A DNA stretch of 64,000 nucleotides from Blastomyces gilchristii SLH14081 (GCF_000003855.2 NW_003101682.1:2071761-2135760), one strand, 5' to 3'; positions 1 to 12,830 are shown, counted from the stretch's first letter. Notes: generated by a model not told the origin, from the sequence alone. Numbers and translations are program-made.

Positions 1-310
1 TCGACTCGACTCGACACACGATTCCTACCCGACTCATTGCACAATCTGATCACTTCCATACATTGTCCGCTGACATCTCATCAGCAATTGGTCTCTCCTT
101 TGCCACATAGCAGCCTGAACATTCGATCACCAAAGAGTAAAGGAATTGCAAAATAACAAAAGGAGCTATTAAACTCGCCTGGTTGAACCCTCACAGCAGG
201 GCTGTCGGTCGACAGTTAAGCGGCTTGTAAGCGTTTTTGAGACGATCTCTATTTGATGAGAAACGCAAGTCAAGGTCTGAGTGAAAGAACTTGCACATAC
301 TTCACTGAAA
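1..310. other. upstream region of the small conserved gene
   Basis: No gene is seen. The first bases are a short tandem of tcgac. The rest looks like promoter and 5' untranslated sequence of the gene starting at 311. Confidence 0.4.
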
Positions 311-713
311 ATGGGTCTTTTTGAGAAATTACATGCAAGTACGTGTGTGTGGATGTTTTCCTTTTGATATTATTCATTTACTAATCCCAATATACACCAT
401 GAAGAAGCAATCCTTGCCCCCTCTCTTCTTTGTTCCCCTTTTCTGACATACTCGCATCACTGTTTTTAACATCCATACAGAACTGGAGCTTTATCGGCTC
501 GAACAGAGATACGCCAGACGCAAGCACCGCAGCACGCTCACCGTGGGCGCCCAATACGTCGACGGCGAATATGTCTACGCAAACAATACCGGAAGTGGCT
601 GTTCATCAGCCGCAACCTCCAGCTCAACAGTAGCAAAACACTCAACGGGGACGTCGTGGAGGCCGTCGGGAACCTGGGGTGGGTTCGGCTCACAGGACCG
701 TCGGATTAGATGA
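311..713 (+). CDS. small conserved fungal protein (86 aa), function unknown
   Basis: Two exons, 311..338 and 481..713, joined across a phase-1 intron with donor GTACGT and acceptor ACAG. The protein starts MGLFEKLHAKLELYRLEQRY and continues through a basic RRKHRSTLTVGAQYVDGEY segment, then a Ser/Thr/Gly-rich tail ending in QDRRIR. The N-terminal 45 residues resemble a short hypothetical protein widely conserved in filamentous ascomycetes (from memory). A function cannot be assigned: there is no signal peptide, membrane segment or recognised catalytic motif. Splicing is needed to bring the start in frame with the conserved block, which supports the model. The main risk is the low-complexity C-terminus. 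Confidence 0.8.
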
Positions 714-2185
714 TGCAACTATTTCCCTTTCCCCCAATCCGGAATGTGTGGGTTGGAGCTAGTTCCTGTAGGCTCTATCTTTATGTCTGAATTTGAAAGA
801 CGGCTTCATCACTCGACGAACGATGTATACGGACTCCCACCTCGAATTCTGCCCCGAGTACTTTTGTTGCTTTTCACACCCTCCGCTCGTGCCAACGGCA
901 AAAAGGGGAAAACGACATAAAATGGCTTGATAGTTTTCTATTGAAAACATAGGTAAAGAAAGGCTAGAAGCGTGCAATTCTCGCATCTCCTCCAGGACAA
1001 GGCAGTTTTCACGATCCTCCTTGCTTCTCCTTTTTCACTTGGGCTTTTCAGTTTTGATCAGATATCGAACATGAGAAGTGTTCCGCGGGCATTCTTCCCC
1101 CATTTCTCGACCTAATGCATCTCGCATTGCAGTGAACCTCTTCGTTGTGATGTCGTAATGCTTTCAAATGAGCAATGCCATCCAAGGTCAATCTCGAACC
1201 CCGAATCTCAGTTTACTTCTTTTTCCCCTATCTTTTCTCAGCATTTGACTCAGTTCAAGATTCTGGCCTCGTTTACTTTTATATTTTCTTTTGGTTCTTT
1301 TTCCATTTTTGATAAAGCTATACGATTTGTAACTGAACCTTTCTGCTGTAAATATTTAGGCATTCTGTCCCACTAACTAACGTAATGTACATGTATATAA
1401 GCACCTGTTACTTTTAACAATCTATTCACTTTCTCTTCCATTTTAGATACTTAGTACACCAATGTCTCTCCGTGTGTGTGATTGCATTCTTACCCTTTGA
1501 TATGCCCCTTTGGGGCTTGCGGGACTTTTACATAAAAAGAGCAACAGCTGAGGCACTCTCAAATCGGTCGAAGTATACTTTGTGTGAACGCATACTCGCC
1601 ACATATCTCCCCCCCTTCGCACTCTATGGAATCCTTATCACTCTCCTCTAGCTGAGCTCGTTATGGGGACATAGCCCATCAGAGAGACCTTTTTTACGCC
1701 TTATCTTAGTGATATCGCTTGAATTTTTTCTAGAACCTCGTCCAATGACTGATACCAACAAGTCCGCAGCGCCGTATATCTGATCGTCTCACAAGACTAC
1801 ATATCAACTCCCAAATGCTACCAAGCATCAATGTATCATATTTATCTACAAATTGGTATGATAATTCGCTTGCTTCAATTCGTCAGACATAACCACTTCT
1901 GATCATCTATCAAGGGGATAATGTAAAATCGAGCAATAGGAGAACAATGTTTGGCAAAGGAAACGATGACAAAACGGAAGTTTAAAAAATAAATAATAAA
2001 ATAATAAAATAATAAAATAATAAAATAATAAAATAATAAAATAATAAAATAAAAATAAAATAAATCCACAATGGAATATGTTCATAAATCTCTTAAAAAC
2101 AAAGGAAACCGTAAACGGAAGAGCAAGATTGTTATTTTCATTCCGGTAATCCTTGAGCACAATCAACAACAATAAACTAGACATT
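714..2185. other. intergenic region with convergent 3' ends
   Basis: About 1.5 kb between the stop of the small gene and the stop of vac14, which face each other. The short open frames here show no coding character or similarity that I recognise. The region is T-rich and holds one microsatellite near 1,990-2,056. Confidence 0.5.
1988..2056. repeat. microsatellite, unit ataataaa
   Basis: About eight near-perfect copies of an 8-base unit (ataataaa) lie just downstream of the vac14 stop. Antisense frames through it encode only Phe/Tyr/Ile strings and are not genes. Confidence 0.85.
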
Positions 2186-5100
2186 TCAACGCTTCGACTT
2201 CCTCTGCCCGATTCCACTTAATCGTCCGAAATTTCCTAACGTGGATCTCGACTTAGGCGCCTTTTGCGCTACGGCAGCGCCTTCGTTTGTGGCAAACCCT
2301 AGCCGCGTTGCATGGGCGATTCCGAGTCCACCCCCAGTACCTACTCCGCCTGGGGCACTCAAACGATGGGCATCGACAGCCCCTTTCTCCTTGTTTCCAC
2401 TTTGGTCGGCAGCAGTGGCTGCTGCGACTGCGGCTGCAATTGATGAATGAGGCATACTATTCCCGTCCGAGTCGAATTGACGTGATGATGAGCGCCCTGA
2501 CCGTCTGGATTTCTCCTGTACACTCTTGAATTTCTCGAGCAAATCAACCCATCGGATATCTTCGCGGGATTTTAGTCTTCCTCCTGGTCGTTCGTATGAT
2601 GAAGAAATGCCTGGCGTATTTGTGCTCATGCTAGATAATTCGAGAATGTGTGAGCAATGAAATTGAATAGGGTGGGATGGGATAGTGTGGATCCTAGTAT
2701 AGACGTACCCTCGGGCAGCTGGCTGCAGTAATCCAATGTTGCTCACACTGTTTAGGCGGTTCTTTAGTGCAGCAAATGCAGAACTTTGAGGAAGCAGCAT
2801 CAGAACGCCGTAAAGACATTTATATAAATATGGATACTTCTCCGGTTCTAAAAGCTGGAGACGGAGATCTATAAAAGATAAATTTAGTTCGAATGTGGAC
2901 CTTCCATATGAATAATAATACTGTTAAGCTGAGGCACTAACAGGTGAACACTGGCGACTCTAGTAATTGAACAAGCTTGTCGATTTGGATTAACATATTG
3001 ACGGTCATCTCCAACTCCGCGCTATGAGGCTGATTAGCTTTTATGACAAAAATATATGAGCTAACCGGGCCTTACAAAATTTGCAAAAGATTATACGCCT
3101 GCTCATACGCTTGAGCTAGCAAACACAGGGAAAATGTCGCAACAGCATTGTGGCACCATGATCTAAACAATGCAACGAAAAACATTTGGCCGTCCTAAGA
3201 ATACATTAGCGAGAGGCGTGGAAATCCCCTGGAAGCTCCACATACCCTGGATTCGGGATTTCTCAATCTCTTTCTCATATCAGCTAGTTCAGGAGCAGTA
3301 ATAAGATTGTTGTTAAGGTTTTGCACCATGATACTAGCAAATTCAATATCCTACATACAAATAGTTAGTTCATATTTACCAGAGGCCGAGAATAGAAATT
3401 TGGGCGGCATAACCCACCTCCTCCTTTTCAAGACAGTCTGCCAACGTTCTGTAAATACGTTCTGGGCTTAGGTTAACGCAGAGTTGTCTGATAATAAGGT
3501 TGCCGCGGATTTCGAGAAGCTTTCGATCAGTGGAAAATAGCTGAAGTAGATTCACCATGAACGATGTGAAGTAGCCATCCTCACTGTTTCTTGAAATCTG
3601 AGACAGTAGCTGCAGATCTCGCGTAACAACAGCTTCTGAAGGATCAGACAGAGTCTTGAGCAGGGCTGGAAACGTGCCATCGTGGAAGGCTAGAACCTTC
3701 CGAGGCGCTTTTCGGTGAAGCATAATTAACCAAGCTAAGGATGCAACTCTCGTAGCCTCATTTTCATTGAGGAACTGGAGAGTCAAGGCGCTAACAGCCG
3801 CCGCATAATCTAGATCCGGTGAAGGTAGTGGCGTTGCATCTGCGCTGCTTCGTGGAGTTAAATCAGTTCTGGATGCAGGGCGAGATGGGAGCGGCTTTTT
3901 GACGTTGACTTCGTTAACCGCAGAAAGGCTAGACTGTTTGCCCGTAGGAGTTGATGATCTTCGACCATCTGCCTCTTTAATCGGCCCGGTAGGCACCCTT
4001 GATGGTGCCGCTAGTCGTGTCTCATCAAGGGCGTTATCATCAGTGAGGGAAACAATATACTGCATGAGTGATGTGTTAACCCGGTTTGCAGCCTCACGAA
4101 CTTGGTTTGAACCGCTCGAAAGGGCAGGTAGCACTTGTGAAAGGAGGCGGGGGACAAATTGAAGTATGTCCTCTGGGCTTATTTCGAAAAAGCTATCAAT
4201 CCATCGGAGGGCCGTCAGCTGGATTTCCTCCTCTGTAGCTTCGTTAGCATATGGTTGGCGAAACGAATATCTCATATCAGATGAGGTAAACGTACCAAAC
4301 GCCGTGTCCACAAAACCAACTAGAATATCCAGGATCTTGGGATGATCTACGTATACATCCTGCCCGGGAACATAATCTCCATATACATGAACATCTTCAC
4401 CATTGGCAGTTCCAGAATCCGAATCCGCAATAGCATTTTCGCTAATGTCTTTGGGGTTGTTCGAGCCTGAGCCAACACTCATACTATCGCTAGTAGCTGA
4501 TCGTTTTATACTCCCGCTTTCCTGATCACGGCGGCTGTATGCGATCCCCTTTTTTATCCGAGCAATCTTCTTGATCTCGTTAAGGAATGTCTCCAGAGCA
4601 CCCTGGGTAATTGTATGAACATCTCTATTGGGGTCACTGAGGAACCTGAACAAGCCTCCTAGGAACGCAGGTAAATAATACACAAGCTCCAAATCGGGTA
4701 TGGTATCCAACAGAGTCAGCCACGACACCAGGAAGGTACGAGTGAAAGGATTTATGACATGTATGCGTTCTTTGAGGAGGGGAATGAAATTCGCAAGCGA
4801 GAATGCTGTGGGCAGATCGGCGACTTCTGATTCATCAGCACCATCTACCCCAGATTCGCCATGACCTTTTCTGGGGACTTGCAAAACGGAAACGTATGAG
4901 GCTGCCGATTCAGAAACTATATCTTTCACCAGTCGGTCGAGGAGCTCTGCGCCGTTTTTCACTGACAGCTCTGAGTCGGAAGCCAGCTAGCACCCGAAGG
5001 GTCAATTAACTTTGTAATACATTTTGCACATGAATTCATCATCTCAGACTTACTTTGCATAGAGCGTCGAATATATCATTGAAAAATAGTAGCAATTCCC

Positions 5101-5622
5101 CCTTAGCCACTTTCGCGATATTATACATGCTTTCGCACGCGTAATATCGAACTCGAGCATCCTGGTCTGTAAAACAGGCGAGGACGGGAGGGACAATCTC
5201 GTGGAGGTAGGGCGCAACTTCATCCTACATAGATAATACTGAGTTTCCATGCTATTTGCACAACTAAATTGTACGATATTCACACAACTCACAGTCCCAA
5301 GCGCAATCGAAGCGGCTGCGAGGCCGATTAATCCTCCATTTCTTGTGTGAGGTTGGTGAACAGCGTAGGCATATTCATGACACAGCTGGTCGACAATATT
5401 TTTTATTTTGCTATGTTCACCTTTCGCAAGGGCATCGCGGATGACCTTTTCCAGCCTATTGTTTCCATAAAAGAATGAAGAGTTAGCTTGTGGTTTTCAG
5501 TCAAATGTTTTTATGTATAGATTTGCTGGTGCTTGGGGTTCATTGAGTGCTCACTCCAAAGCACCTTGTTTCCGCTTATCGTATAGCTTGTCACTCAGAA
5601 GCCTTTGAACGGATGGATCCAT
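2186..5622 (-). CDS. vac14: Vac14, scaffold of the PI(3,5)P2 kinase complex
   Basis: Nine exons: 5622..5555, 5455..5293, 5224..5054, 4986..3418, 3350..3246, 3194..3076, 3021..2942, 2868..2709, 2630..2186. All phases agree and give 959 aa. Vac14 is the HEAT-repeat scaffold that holds Fab1 (PIKfyve) and Fig4 on the vacuole or endosome to make phosphatidylinositol-3,5-bisphosphate. The start [20 protein letters not shown], the block [20 protein letters not shown], the C-terminal block [20 protein letters not shown] and the segment [18 protein letters not shown] are all typical of the family. A Ser/Pro-rich linker (exon 4, about residues 310-420) separates two helical regions. The last exon adds the conserved [18 protein letters not shown] segment and a low-complexity tail. 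Length fits fungal homologues (roughly 850-1,000 aa). Confidence 0.95.
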
Positions 5623-6175
5623 GTCGGGCGCTATCATAGTAGACAGGTTCGGTGTGAGGTAGATCTCAGGCTTCAGCACTCATGTCGTTCGGAGAGTGCC
5701 CAGGCAATGTCAAGCTAGATATGTTGGTTATGACGGAGGGAAAACGTCAAAGAGTTTCGGGATTTCTTCCTGTCATGGTTACAATACGAGAAAATAAATT
5801 ATGAATTGCCTGATATGACCGAGAGAATACGAATCCCAGCTCCTTGTTCCGTAGAGGGAGAAGAGAAACATTTAGTGTTGAATTGTTGTGGTGACGTAGA
5901 TTGGAGAGCTCTCCAAACACGCTAACCCCTAAACAGCTGAGGCCTTGGCAGCGCGGCTATTATCACTTGACCTACCATCCAGGGGCAAGCGACTTGTGCA
6001 GTACGGAGTTATAGATATCAAGAGCTGCCAATATCGACAGAGTAACTATGATCTAATCTAAGCTTTAGGTCTGTTTTGTATTGTATTCAAGATACAAATA
6101 TGCAGCAATGATATCCCCAACGCCAAATTCTCTGAAAAAAAGAGGAACAAAAAGAAAAGTTAAATGCCCCTCGAT
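5623..6175. other. vac14 promoter / rad54 3' region
   Basis: About 550 bases between two genes on the same strand. No open frame of note. It should hold the rad54 terminator and the vac14 promoter, but I see no clear motif. Confidence 0.4.
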
Positions 6176-8817
6176 TCAATGACTGATATACTGGAATACC
6201 GCCGTCACATCCCGCTCAGACGCTTCTTGTCTCAATAGCAAATCCTGGATCTTACCCAAGGGGCCTTTCTCCCCATCATTGACAAAATGGTTCCATGAGC
6301 TCGTGTCTCCGTACATCATGGCCGGCGCCCTGATGTGCTGGGTGCCGTCAGGCCGACATCTTTTGCACTTGAAGGTGTCATGAGTGTCGCTGCGAGTCCC
6401 CGGTTTAAACTGGAAAAGTTCTCGAAGCGAATCAAGACTAAAATGGCGCTCGACGTCTTCAGCAGAGTCAACGACGCATGAAGAGAGCGATTGCTTATGA
6501 GACTGCCTCTGGAATATCTTCTCTTCGATAGTACCTGTTGCAATAAAGCGGTAGACAAAGCAGTCTTTCTTCTGTCCGTCACGCCACACTCGAGCGAGGG
6601 CTTGCTGGTCAGCCGCCGGGTTCCAGTCTGGATCGAATAAAACCAGGCGATTGGCACCAATTAAGTTGATACCACAACCGCCTGCCTTACTACTAAGCAA
6701 AAAGACAAATTCTTCCCCGTTAGGGTCATTGAATTTGTCAACCAATTTCTGTCTTTTGGTCACATTCATCGTGCCATCCAATCGTAGGCAACCGTATTGA
6801 CGAGTCCGGCAAAGCCTTTCAAAAAGGTCAAGAGTTTGCGTGTAATTGCTAATCAAAACAATCTTGTCATTGGTGTCCTGCCGAATCCGCGCAAGCATGC
6901 GATCCAAGACCATCATTTTACCAGAATACCAAGATCTCACATCGCGATCCCGTCCCCGACACTCCATTGGAACATAATCATCCGGGAAAAACTGCTCACT
7001 TCCAGGAAGGTCTGTGCCTAGGTTAAGGAGGTCTGGGTGGTTGCAAAGCTTTTTCAGAAGTCCAATCGCTTTCAAGGGCTGACTTCCCTTACCTCGGAGC
7101 AAACTTTTGATATCTGGGCTTTGAATGAAATGATTATACAAATCAGTTTGAAACGGAGCCAGCCCGCAAAACACCACATGCTCGTACTTGACAGGCAAGT
7201 ACTTGGAAAGGATATCGTTGGTTCGTCGAATAATGAACTTGTTGACAACGTTCAAAAGCTCTGTTACACTTTCATCGCCCTTCTTCCTATCCTCATCAGT
7301 AGCATCAGCGTCTCGGCCACGGAGGATTGGCATCTCGTATTTTTTGTGAAACTCGCTCCGAGTTCCCAGAATGTTCGGATTGGCAAAATTCAAAAGCGAG
7401 AAATACTCGGACAAGTCATTCTGAATTGGAGTTCCAGAAAGGATGACTCGACGGTCGACATTTAGGCTATTCAAGGCAGTAAATGTTTGGCTGTCTCCGT
7501 TTTTGAGTCGGTGGCCTTCATCGCAAAGCAGTAACCCAATCGGAGTGTCCTTAAGTTCATCGACATTGAGCCTCAATGTCTCATACGACACAATCAGAAC
7601 TGGTCTGACAACGGCACGCCCTGACGAGACTGCCCATTGTCGGAGCTGGGATATAAGCTCCGCTTTGGAAGCTTTTCCGTCAATAACAAAAGGCGATACT
7701 GCTCCCTCCCCCAACCATTTGACTACAATAATCATCAGCATTAGAAACCATGCTTGTAGAATATCTCGACATACCAAGTTCGTTCGCCCAGTTCTTCACC
7801 AGCGTCGATGGGCAAGCAATCACGCACTTCTGAATGGTCGTTTTACCCGCCTCCGGAGATTGCTTAAGCAGTGTCCATAACAGAGTAATACATTGGAGCT
7901 AATATTGTATGTATTAGCACCACGTCACTTCGGTTAAATTCATTTGGCCGTACCGTTTTGCCCAAACCCATCTCGTCTGCCATAATACAACCATTGGCCT
8001 TGGGATCGATCATACCAGTAGTACAGCGATATAAGAACTAACGCAGGTCAGCGGTAAAAGTCACATCCAAAGTGACAGCAGCCGTGTTGATAAAAATACC
8101 TTCACTCCCTCCACTTGATGCGGACGCAACACCTTTGCAAGTCTAGGATCAATAACAACCGGAACTCTCGGACGAGCGTCAACCTTCTTCTTAATTCCAA
8201 GAATATCCGCCAAACTCTTATGCACAAGTGGTGCATCCAACTTGGGGGGATCATTTTTCTTCTCCCCTTCCTTCCTTTCTTCATTTCCATCATTAGCATC
8301 ATTAGGGTCGACCGGCTTATCATCAATCGTAGGGTCATAAAGAACAATCGCAAATTCCCCGCTGGGATCATGCAGCGGTTTAACAACAAATGTCGTCCCG
8401 CTCCGCATCCCAAGAATGGGAGCTGGACGATTCGGATTATAGGCGCCGGAATTTTTATTCATTAAAGGGATGGAAAACCGCTGCTTGAAAATCTGCTCTT
8501 TATCCTTCACTTTGAATGCAGGGAACCTATTTGCATCGCGGTTCGCGAGGGCAAGTCGATCTTCGTTGGTCCATGGTTTCTCCCCATCTTCCGCCTCTCC
8601 GTCCGCTCCCGCATAGTTGACTTTTCTTCTTTTTCTAGCGGGCTTATCAGAGGCCCGTGTACGTAGCGCTAACCCGGGACATTTGAATGGTTTATTGAGC
8701 CTGTCCGCTGAAGGTTTTGTTGCAACGGCTTCCGAGGTCTTCGGACGGGGGCGATGCCTGGGGAGATATTAGCTGAGGACTTCATCAAAAGATCCAATCA
8801 GGTGGAGCAGAATACAT
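6176..8817 (-). CDS. rad54: Rad54, Swi2/Snf2 DNA translocase of homologous recombination
   Basis: Exons 8757..8100, 8037..7954, 7898..7775 and 7722..6176 are firm. The first exon is tentative. Rad54 works with Rad51 in homology search, strand exchange and chromatin remodelling. Motifs in order: [20 protein letters not shown], Walker [10 protein letters not shown] (split over two exons), the DEGH box in [26 protein letters not shown], and the helicase C segment [20 protein letters not shown]. The C-terminus AVFQYISH matches the family end. The coding frame opens with [10 protein letters not shown] after an acceptor at 8758, without an ATG. An ATG formed across the junction (AT at 8817-8816, G at 8757) over a 58-nt intron would give about 805 aa. 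This start is inference. The upstream divergent region carries two ACGCGT boxes. Confidence 0.93.
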
Positions 8818-8928
8818 TTGACTAAATCACTTCTACATTGAAGTGATAAAATAAAGCGAGAGTCCGGTAAAAAGACGACGTTGTCGACGAGGAATTACTG
8901 AGCCAAACCCGTCGAAGAGCTCGCTCGG

Positions 8929-8954
8929 ACGCGTCAACGTTTGATTTAACGCGT
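8929..8954. promoter_or_regulatory. two MluI cell-cycle boxes (ACGCGT) upstream of rad54
   Basis: ACGCGT occurs at 8929-8934 and 8949-8954 in the roughly 310-bp space between the divergent rad54 and carrier genes. ACGCGT is the core MBF (Mbp1/Swi6) site that drives G1/S expression of DNA synthesis and repair genes in yeasts. Two perfect copies 20 bp apart suggest cell-cycle control of rad54. The target assignment is inference, because the sites could also serve the divergent carrier gene. Confidence 0.6.
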
Positions 8955-9126
8955 TTGCTTGCCAAGCTTTCATCACCAAAAGGCCACGGAATCACATGAC
9001 ACACCCCACCATGGATGGATGCCCAGTCCTCCCGCCATTGAATTCATCCAGCTTTGCCTCGGCCCCCTCGATATACATGATGGAGACATCTATCTCGAGG
9101 GCCTCGAGGTGGACAGCTATAGATCC

Positions 9127-10353
9127 ATGTCCAATGATTTCTGGGCTGGCTACCTCAGCGGAGCCATTGGCATTGTAATCGGAAATCCCCTCGACCTGGT
9201 GAAGACCCGTCTTCAGGCAGGGCAGGCTGCCCCCGGATCACTGCGATCTCCCCAGGGGTTTAGGAGCCATTTCGACACTGCGAGTTCTCTCGTTCGAGGT
9301 TAGTTATACTATACTATGTGGAGATATTGTTGCGATTTTATTGAAAACGAGGGAAAACAAATTGAAAAAGCTAACCGGTCATGTTCAATTCTCCCCCCCG
9401 TGAACAGGCGCAACCGCACCGATCCTTGGATATGGCGCCCTCAATGCGATTCTCTTCGTTGCCTATAACCGGACCTTGACGGGTATAGTCTCGCAGCCCG
9501 TACCTGACCCCACTAACCCTGTAGGCGTTCCGCTGTATCAGATATGGGTTGCGGGTGCTGTCGGTGGACTTGCGAGCTGGGTCATATCCTCGCCGACCGA
9601 GTTGGTAAAGTGCCGAGCGCAGCTTGCTTCCCACCAATCGATATCGTCATGGACTGTGACGAAGGATATTTGGAGAAGACGAGGATTTAGGGGACTATAT
9701 TACGGAGGGGGAGTTACGAGTATCCGAGACTCGGTGGGATATGGGTTCTAGTACGAAAAATAATAATTTCCGCTCCCTTACCTATGCCTCTTTTTCGCTA
9801 CTCCCTTATATCTGCCCATATATGTGCACTCAATTTCTTAACTCCGCGTTATTCCGTTCAAAAAAAATAATAGTTTCTGGTCCTACGAACTATGCAAGCG
9901 CCTCATGACAAGCCCCGACGAAAGCTCTGAACAAACAGCGGCCAAAATCCTTATTTGCGGCGGCATCGCCGGCATTGTCACTTGGGCTTCTGTATTCCCG
10001 CTAGATGTTATTAAGACACGGCTACAGGCACAGGGTTCGGCGAGCTCGCTTCTTCCCGGCGTTTCGACCGAGAGACAAAATCTGCTACGACCTTCCGGGA
10101 ACGATGGACGTATACTGAGTACTCTGGGGATAGCAAAGGAGGCATATCGCACTGAGGGCCTCAGGATATTCTACCGTGGTTTGGGCGTGTGTAGCTTGAG
10201 AGCGTTTATTGTAAATGCTGTACAGGTATGTGATTTTGGTGATTTCACAAGTATATGTTTTTGGATGTGCTAACCGATTTCTCGAAGTGGGCGACGTACG
10301 AGTGGATGATGAAATTCCTCAAACATCCTGGCAGTGCATCGTTGATGGAATGA
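9127..10353 (+). CDS. mitochondrial carrier (SLC25 family, A45/A48-like)
   Basis: Four exons, 9127..9298, 9408..9750, 9874..10225 and 10288..10353, with consistent phases, give 310 aa. The three repeats carry the family signatures PLDLVKTRL, PTELVKCRAQL and PLDVIKTRLQ, each ahead of one of the odd-even helix pairs of the inner-membrane carrier fold. The exon 2/3 junction rebuilds VGYGFYFWSYELCKRL, a strongly conserved carrier segment, which fixes the splice sites. The start MSNDFWAGYLSGAIGIVIG resembles the SLC25A45/47/48 group, but the substrate cannot be read from the sequence. An upstream in-frame ATG at 8959 would add 56 residues of non-carrier sequence, so I prefer 9127. Confidence 0.93.
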
Positions 10354-10862
10354 AACATGAGATATGGTCGTCTCCTCGATGAATTGTTTCATGAATATAT
10401 ATAAGTTACATAGATGTCTATATGTTTTGATGATCTTGCATGTTCGCTGGATTTTGGAAAAATATATTCGAGATATATTTATATATAACTGGTTGCCTCG
10501 CAAAAAGAAAAATCAACCTACACTGTTTTGCTTAACCCGTAGTCTATATTATTAGACCATCTGTCCCTGTGGGTTACCCTTGATAACTCCATGACTCCAA
10601 GAACCAATTTCCCGAAATTCTCCTCCGTATATAGCCTCCTCAGATCACCCATGATCAAAGCGGCCTAATAATTATGCTCCATGGTAATGGCCAGCAAGCG
10701 AAAGGAGAAGATGTGCCCCTCCCCCGTGACTATGCCAACCAGAGGCTGGCTATTCCGTTTGGGAGGTGTAAAGTCGCCGACCATATTCTCCCGTAAATGT
10801 TTCCAGCACTTTCCAGTTCATCATCATATCGTCCAATCATCATTAATAGAAAAATGTAATTT
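10354..10862. other. convergent 3' ends, no gene seen
   Basis: About 500 bases between the stops of the carrier gene and bud20. AT-rich in its first 200 bases. No supported frame. Confidence 0.4.
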
Positions 10863-11461
10863 TCACTCGATCATTTCCGATTCCACAACGTCCATAGCCT
10901 GCACATCCCGCGTCCCATTATCCGTTCCCAATCCAATAGCAGCTTCCGCTATCTTTTGCGAATGTGGTTCTTCCTTCAGGAGACGGAGCCTATTTATATT
11001 CACAACTTTCAGTCAGTGATATTGATTTTCCCTCCCCACATCAAGCAAGTAAAATGAATATCAGCCATGCCCCCTCTTCCCTCACCCTTTCTCGACAGTA
11101 ATGTATGAACAATTTTTTAAGGCAGGAAGAGAGAAAAGAGAAAAAGATAACGCACCTCCGCTTATGATTCTTCCCCCGCCGATGAGCCACGAGATTATAA
11201 TCACTTTCGAACCATTTCGCACACTCGACACAGTAATGCCTGCCTAGGCCAGGCAGGTCTTCTGCGGCCTTGGTCTCTTTATATTGGGAAAGGTGTTTGG
11301 AGGAGTTTATGTCCGCGCAGACTTGATCGTAGTCTCTACAATCGAGAAAGTCGGGTGGTCAGTGTCTGGTTTCATGCCGGACTGGTGGTAGTAGTAGTAG
11401 TCAGAGCATAGCAAACTCACCTCGTCCGTCGTTTGGTCTTTATTCTTTTCGTGGCCCCCAT
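10863..11461 (-). CDS. bud20: Bud20 / ZNF593-type C2H2 zinc finger, 60S ribosome export factor
   Basis: Three exons, 11461..11421, 11335..11156 and 10989..10863, give 115 aa. The start MGATKRIKTKRRTR is the basic, nuclear-targeting N-terminus of the family. It is followed by SKHLSQYKETKAAEDLPGLG and a single zinc finger CVECAKWFESDYNLVAHRRG with C-x2-C and H-x5-H spacing. The tail LRLLKEEPHSQKIAEAAIGL is also typical. In yeast Bud20 is a shuttling pre-60S export factor and bud-site selection protein. Both introns are short and the length equals the usual 110-125 aa. Confidence 0.93.
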
Positions 11462-12830
11462 TGTTGCGATGGTTGAGCTTCTTGTGATGTGAAATGTTTC
11501 AATGCGGTGAGCTTCATTACTCCCGTTGTCTGCGAAATATTTAGCACTATTCCATTTTTGTATCGGAGCGCTAAAATATTGTTCCGTGCACAGTGCAGCT
11601 TAATATTCACGTGCACAATTAAATGACACCCCGCGCTTTATCGAGCCAATTCAATGCTCCGGAAATAATCAAATTATTATTCTCTGGAAATGAATTTCCC
11701 AATCCCCCACGAATCCAGGAAAATACAAGAAAGTCCCCATCAATTATTGCTGAAACGGATGCAGAGCCGAGCAAATCCCGTAGAATCCAGCGCCAAGCCC
11801 GCTGTCTTTTTTCCAGCTCTGTGACGCTGGATGACGTTTTGGCTGGCCGCGGCACCCCCCTCCAAAATCCAAAATTACCGACCAGGCAGGGCAATTATTT
11901 AGTTGCTAGTTTATTTGCTGTGCTTTTCTTTTACCCTTGTCATGCAGGTAAATTAGCCCCGTAGACTGTCTCCTCTGCTTGAGGTTACAGTAACACTGCG
12001 TGGTATACGGAGTACATTGGGCAAAACAAAAAAGTTGATCACAAGTTCCAGCTTAAAAACTGGCCTGGGTGGGAGAGAGTCAGAAACAGATGGCTGGTGA
12101 TTGGCTGGGAATTTTATATTTTCCCCAATAATATTCTGTTTCTTTAACTGACTTGATGTTGATTATTTTATTGTTATTCCAAGATACAAGATACGAAGCA
12201 ACTGGTGTGGGAAACGAAGAGCGGGCGCCGGACGGGAGGAACTGGGCAGCAGCCAGTCACAGAGCTGGGATTTGCATTGCTTGGTCTGGTCTGCAGGTCA
12301 ACAAAAAATTTTCGCTCGGGTGGTTGGATGCCCCACAAATCAGATTGCGGTGCCGCGAACAAACCAAATGCGGGCGGGTGGTCGCCAGCTGGTGTATTGA
12401 TGTGTTTTAATTTCATACATTTAGGGGCGGAACACAGCCGAGCTTGCCGGATCATGGCGTGCAAACTGGGCGTTGTGCAGCCAGTGAGAAGTATTAATAC
12501 CTGGATATCGTAACTGTAAAACCATGTAATATTACTATACCTGTACTGAAACTCACATGTATCGCCTAGTCCAGATTTGGGTCAGAGTGACTTCACAGCC
12601 CGAACATTCGAACATAAGCTCCGTTGTGCTGCTTTTATCTTGCTTCTGATTCCTGTTTTCATCTTTCCTCCTCCTCTCCCCTCCCTCCCTCCCAATCCAA
12701 TCTTCTATCTCTAATCCCCCCTTCTTTTCTGTCTCACGGCCCTCGTCGAGTTGCCTGCTTTGCCTCGACGTTGGATGTGCTTCGACGTTTAGCAAGATAG
12801 TTCAGTGTGCTTACAGAGCAAGCTGCCATC
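11462..12830. other. divergent promoter region between bud20 and aconitase
   Basis: About 1.4 kb. Several short open frames on both strands overlap one another and show no recognisable protein, so I treat none as a gene. A pyrimidine-rich stretch (about 12,640-12,740) precedes the aconitase start, as is common in fungal promoters. Confidence 0.4.

Noticed and set aside
2186..2800. A 204-codon minus-strand frame as a separate gene
   Set aside because: It reads through an intron. Its two halves are the last two exons of vac14, and the part between is intron sequence.
8690..8790. Alternative rad54 start [20 protein letters not shown]
   Set aside because: This ATG is in a different frame and stops at TAG before the conserved Rad54 region. 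Joining it would need an intron of about 19 bases.
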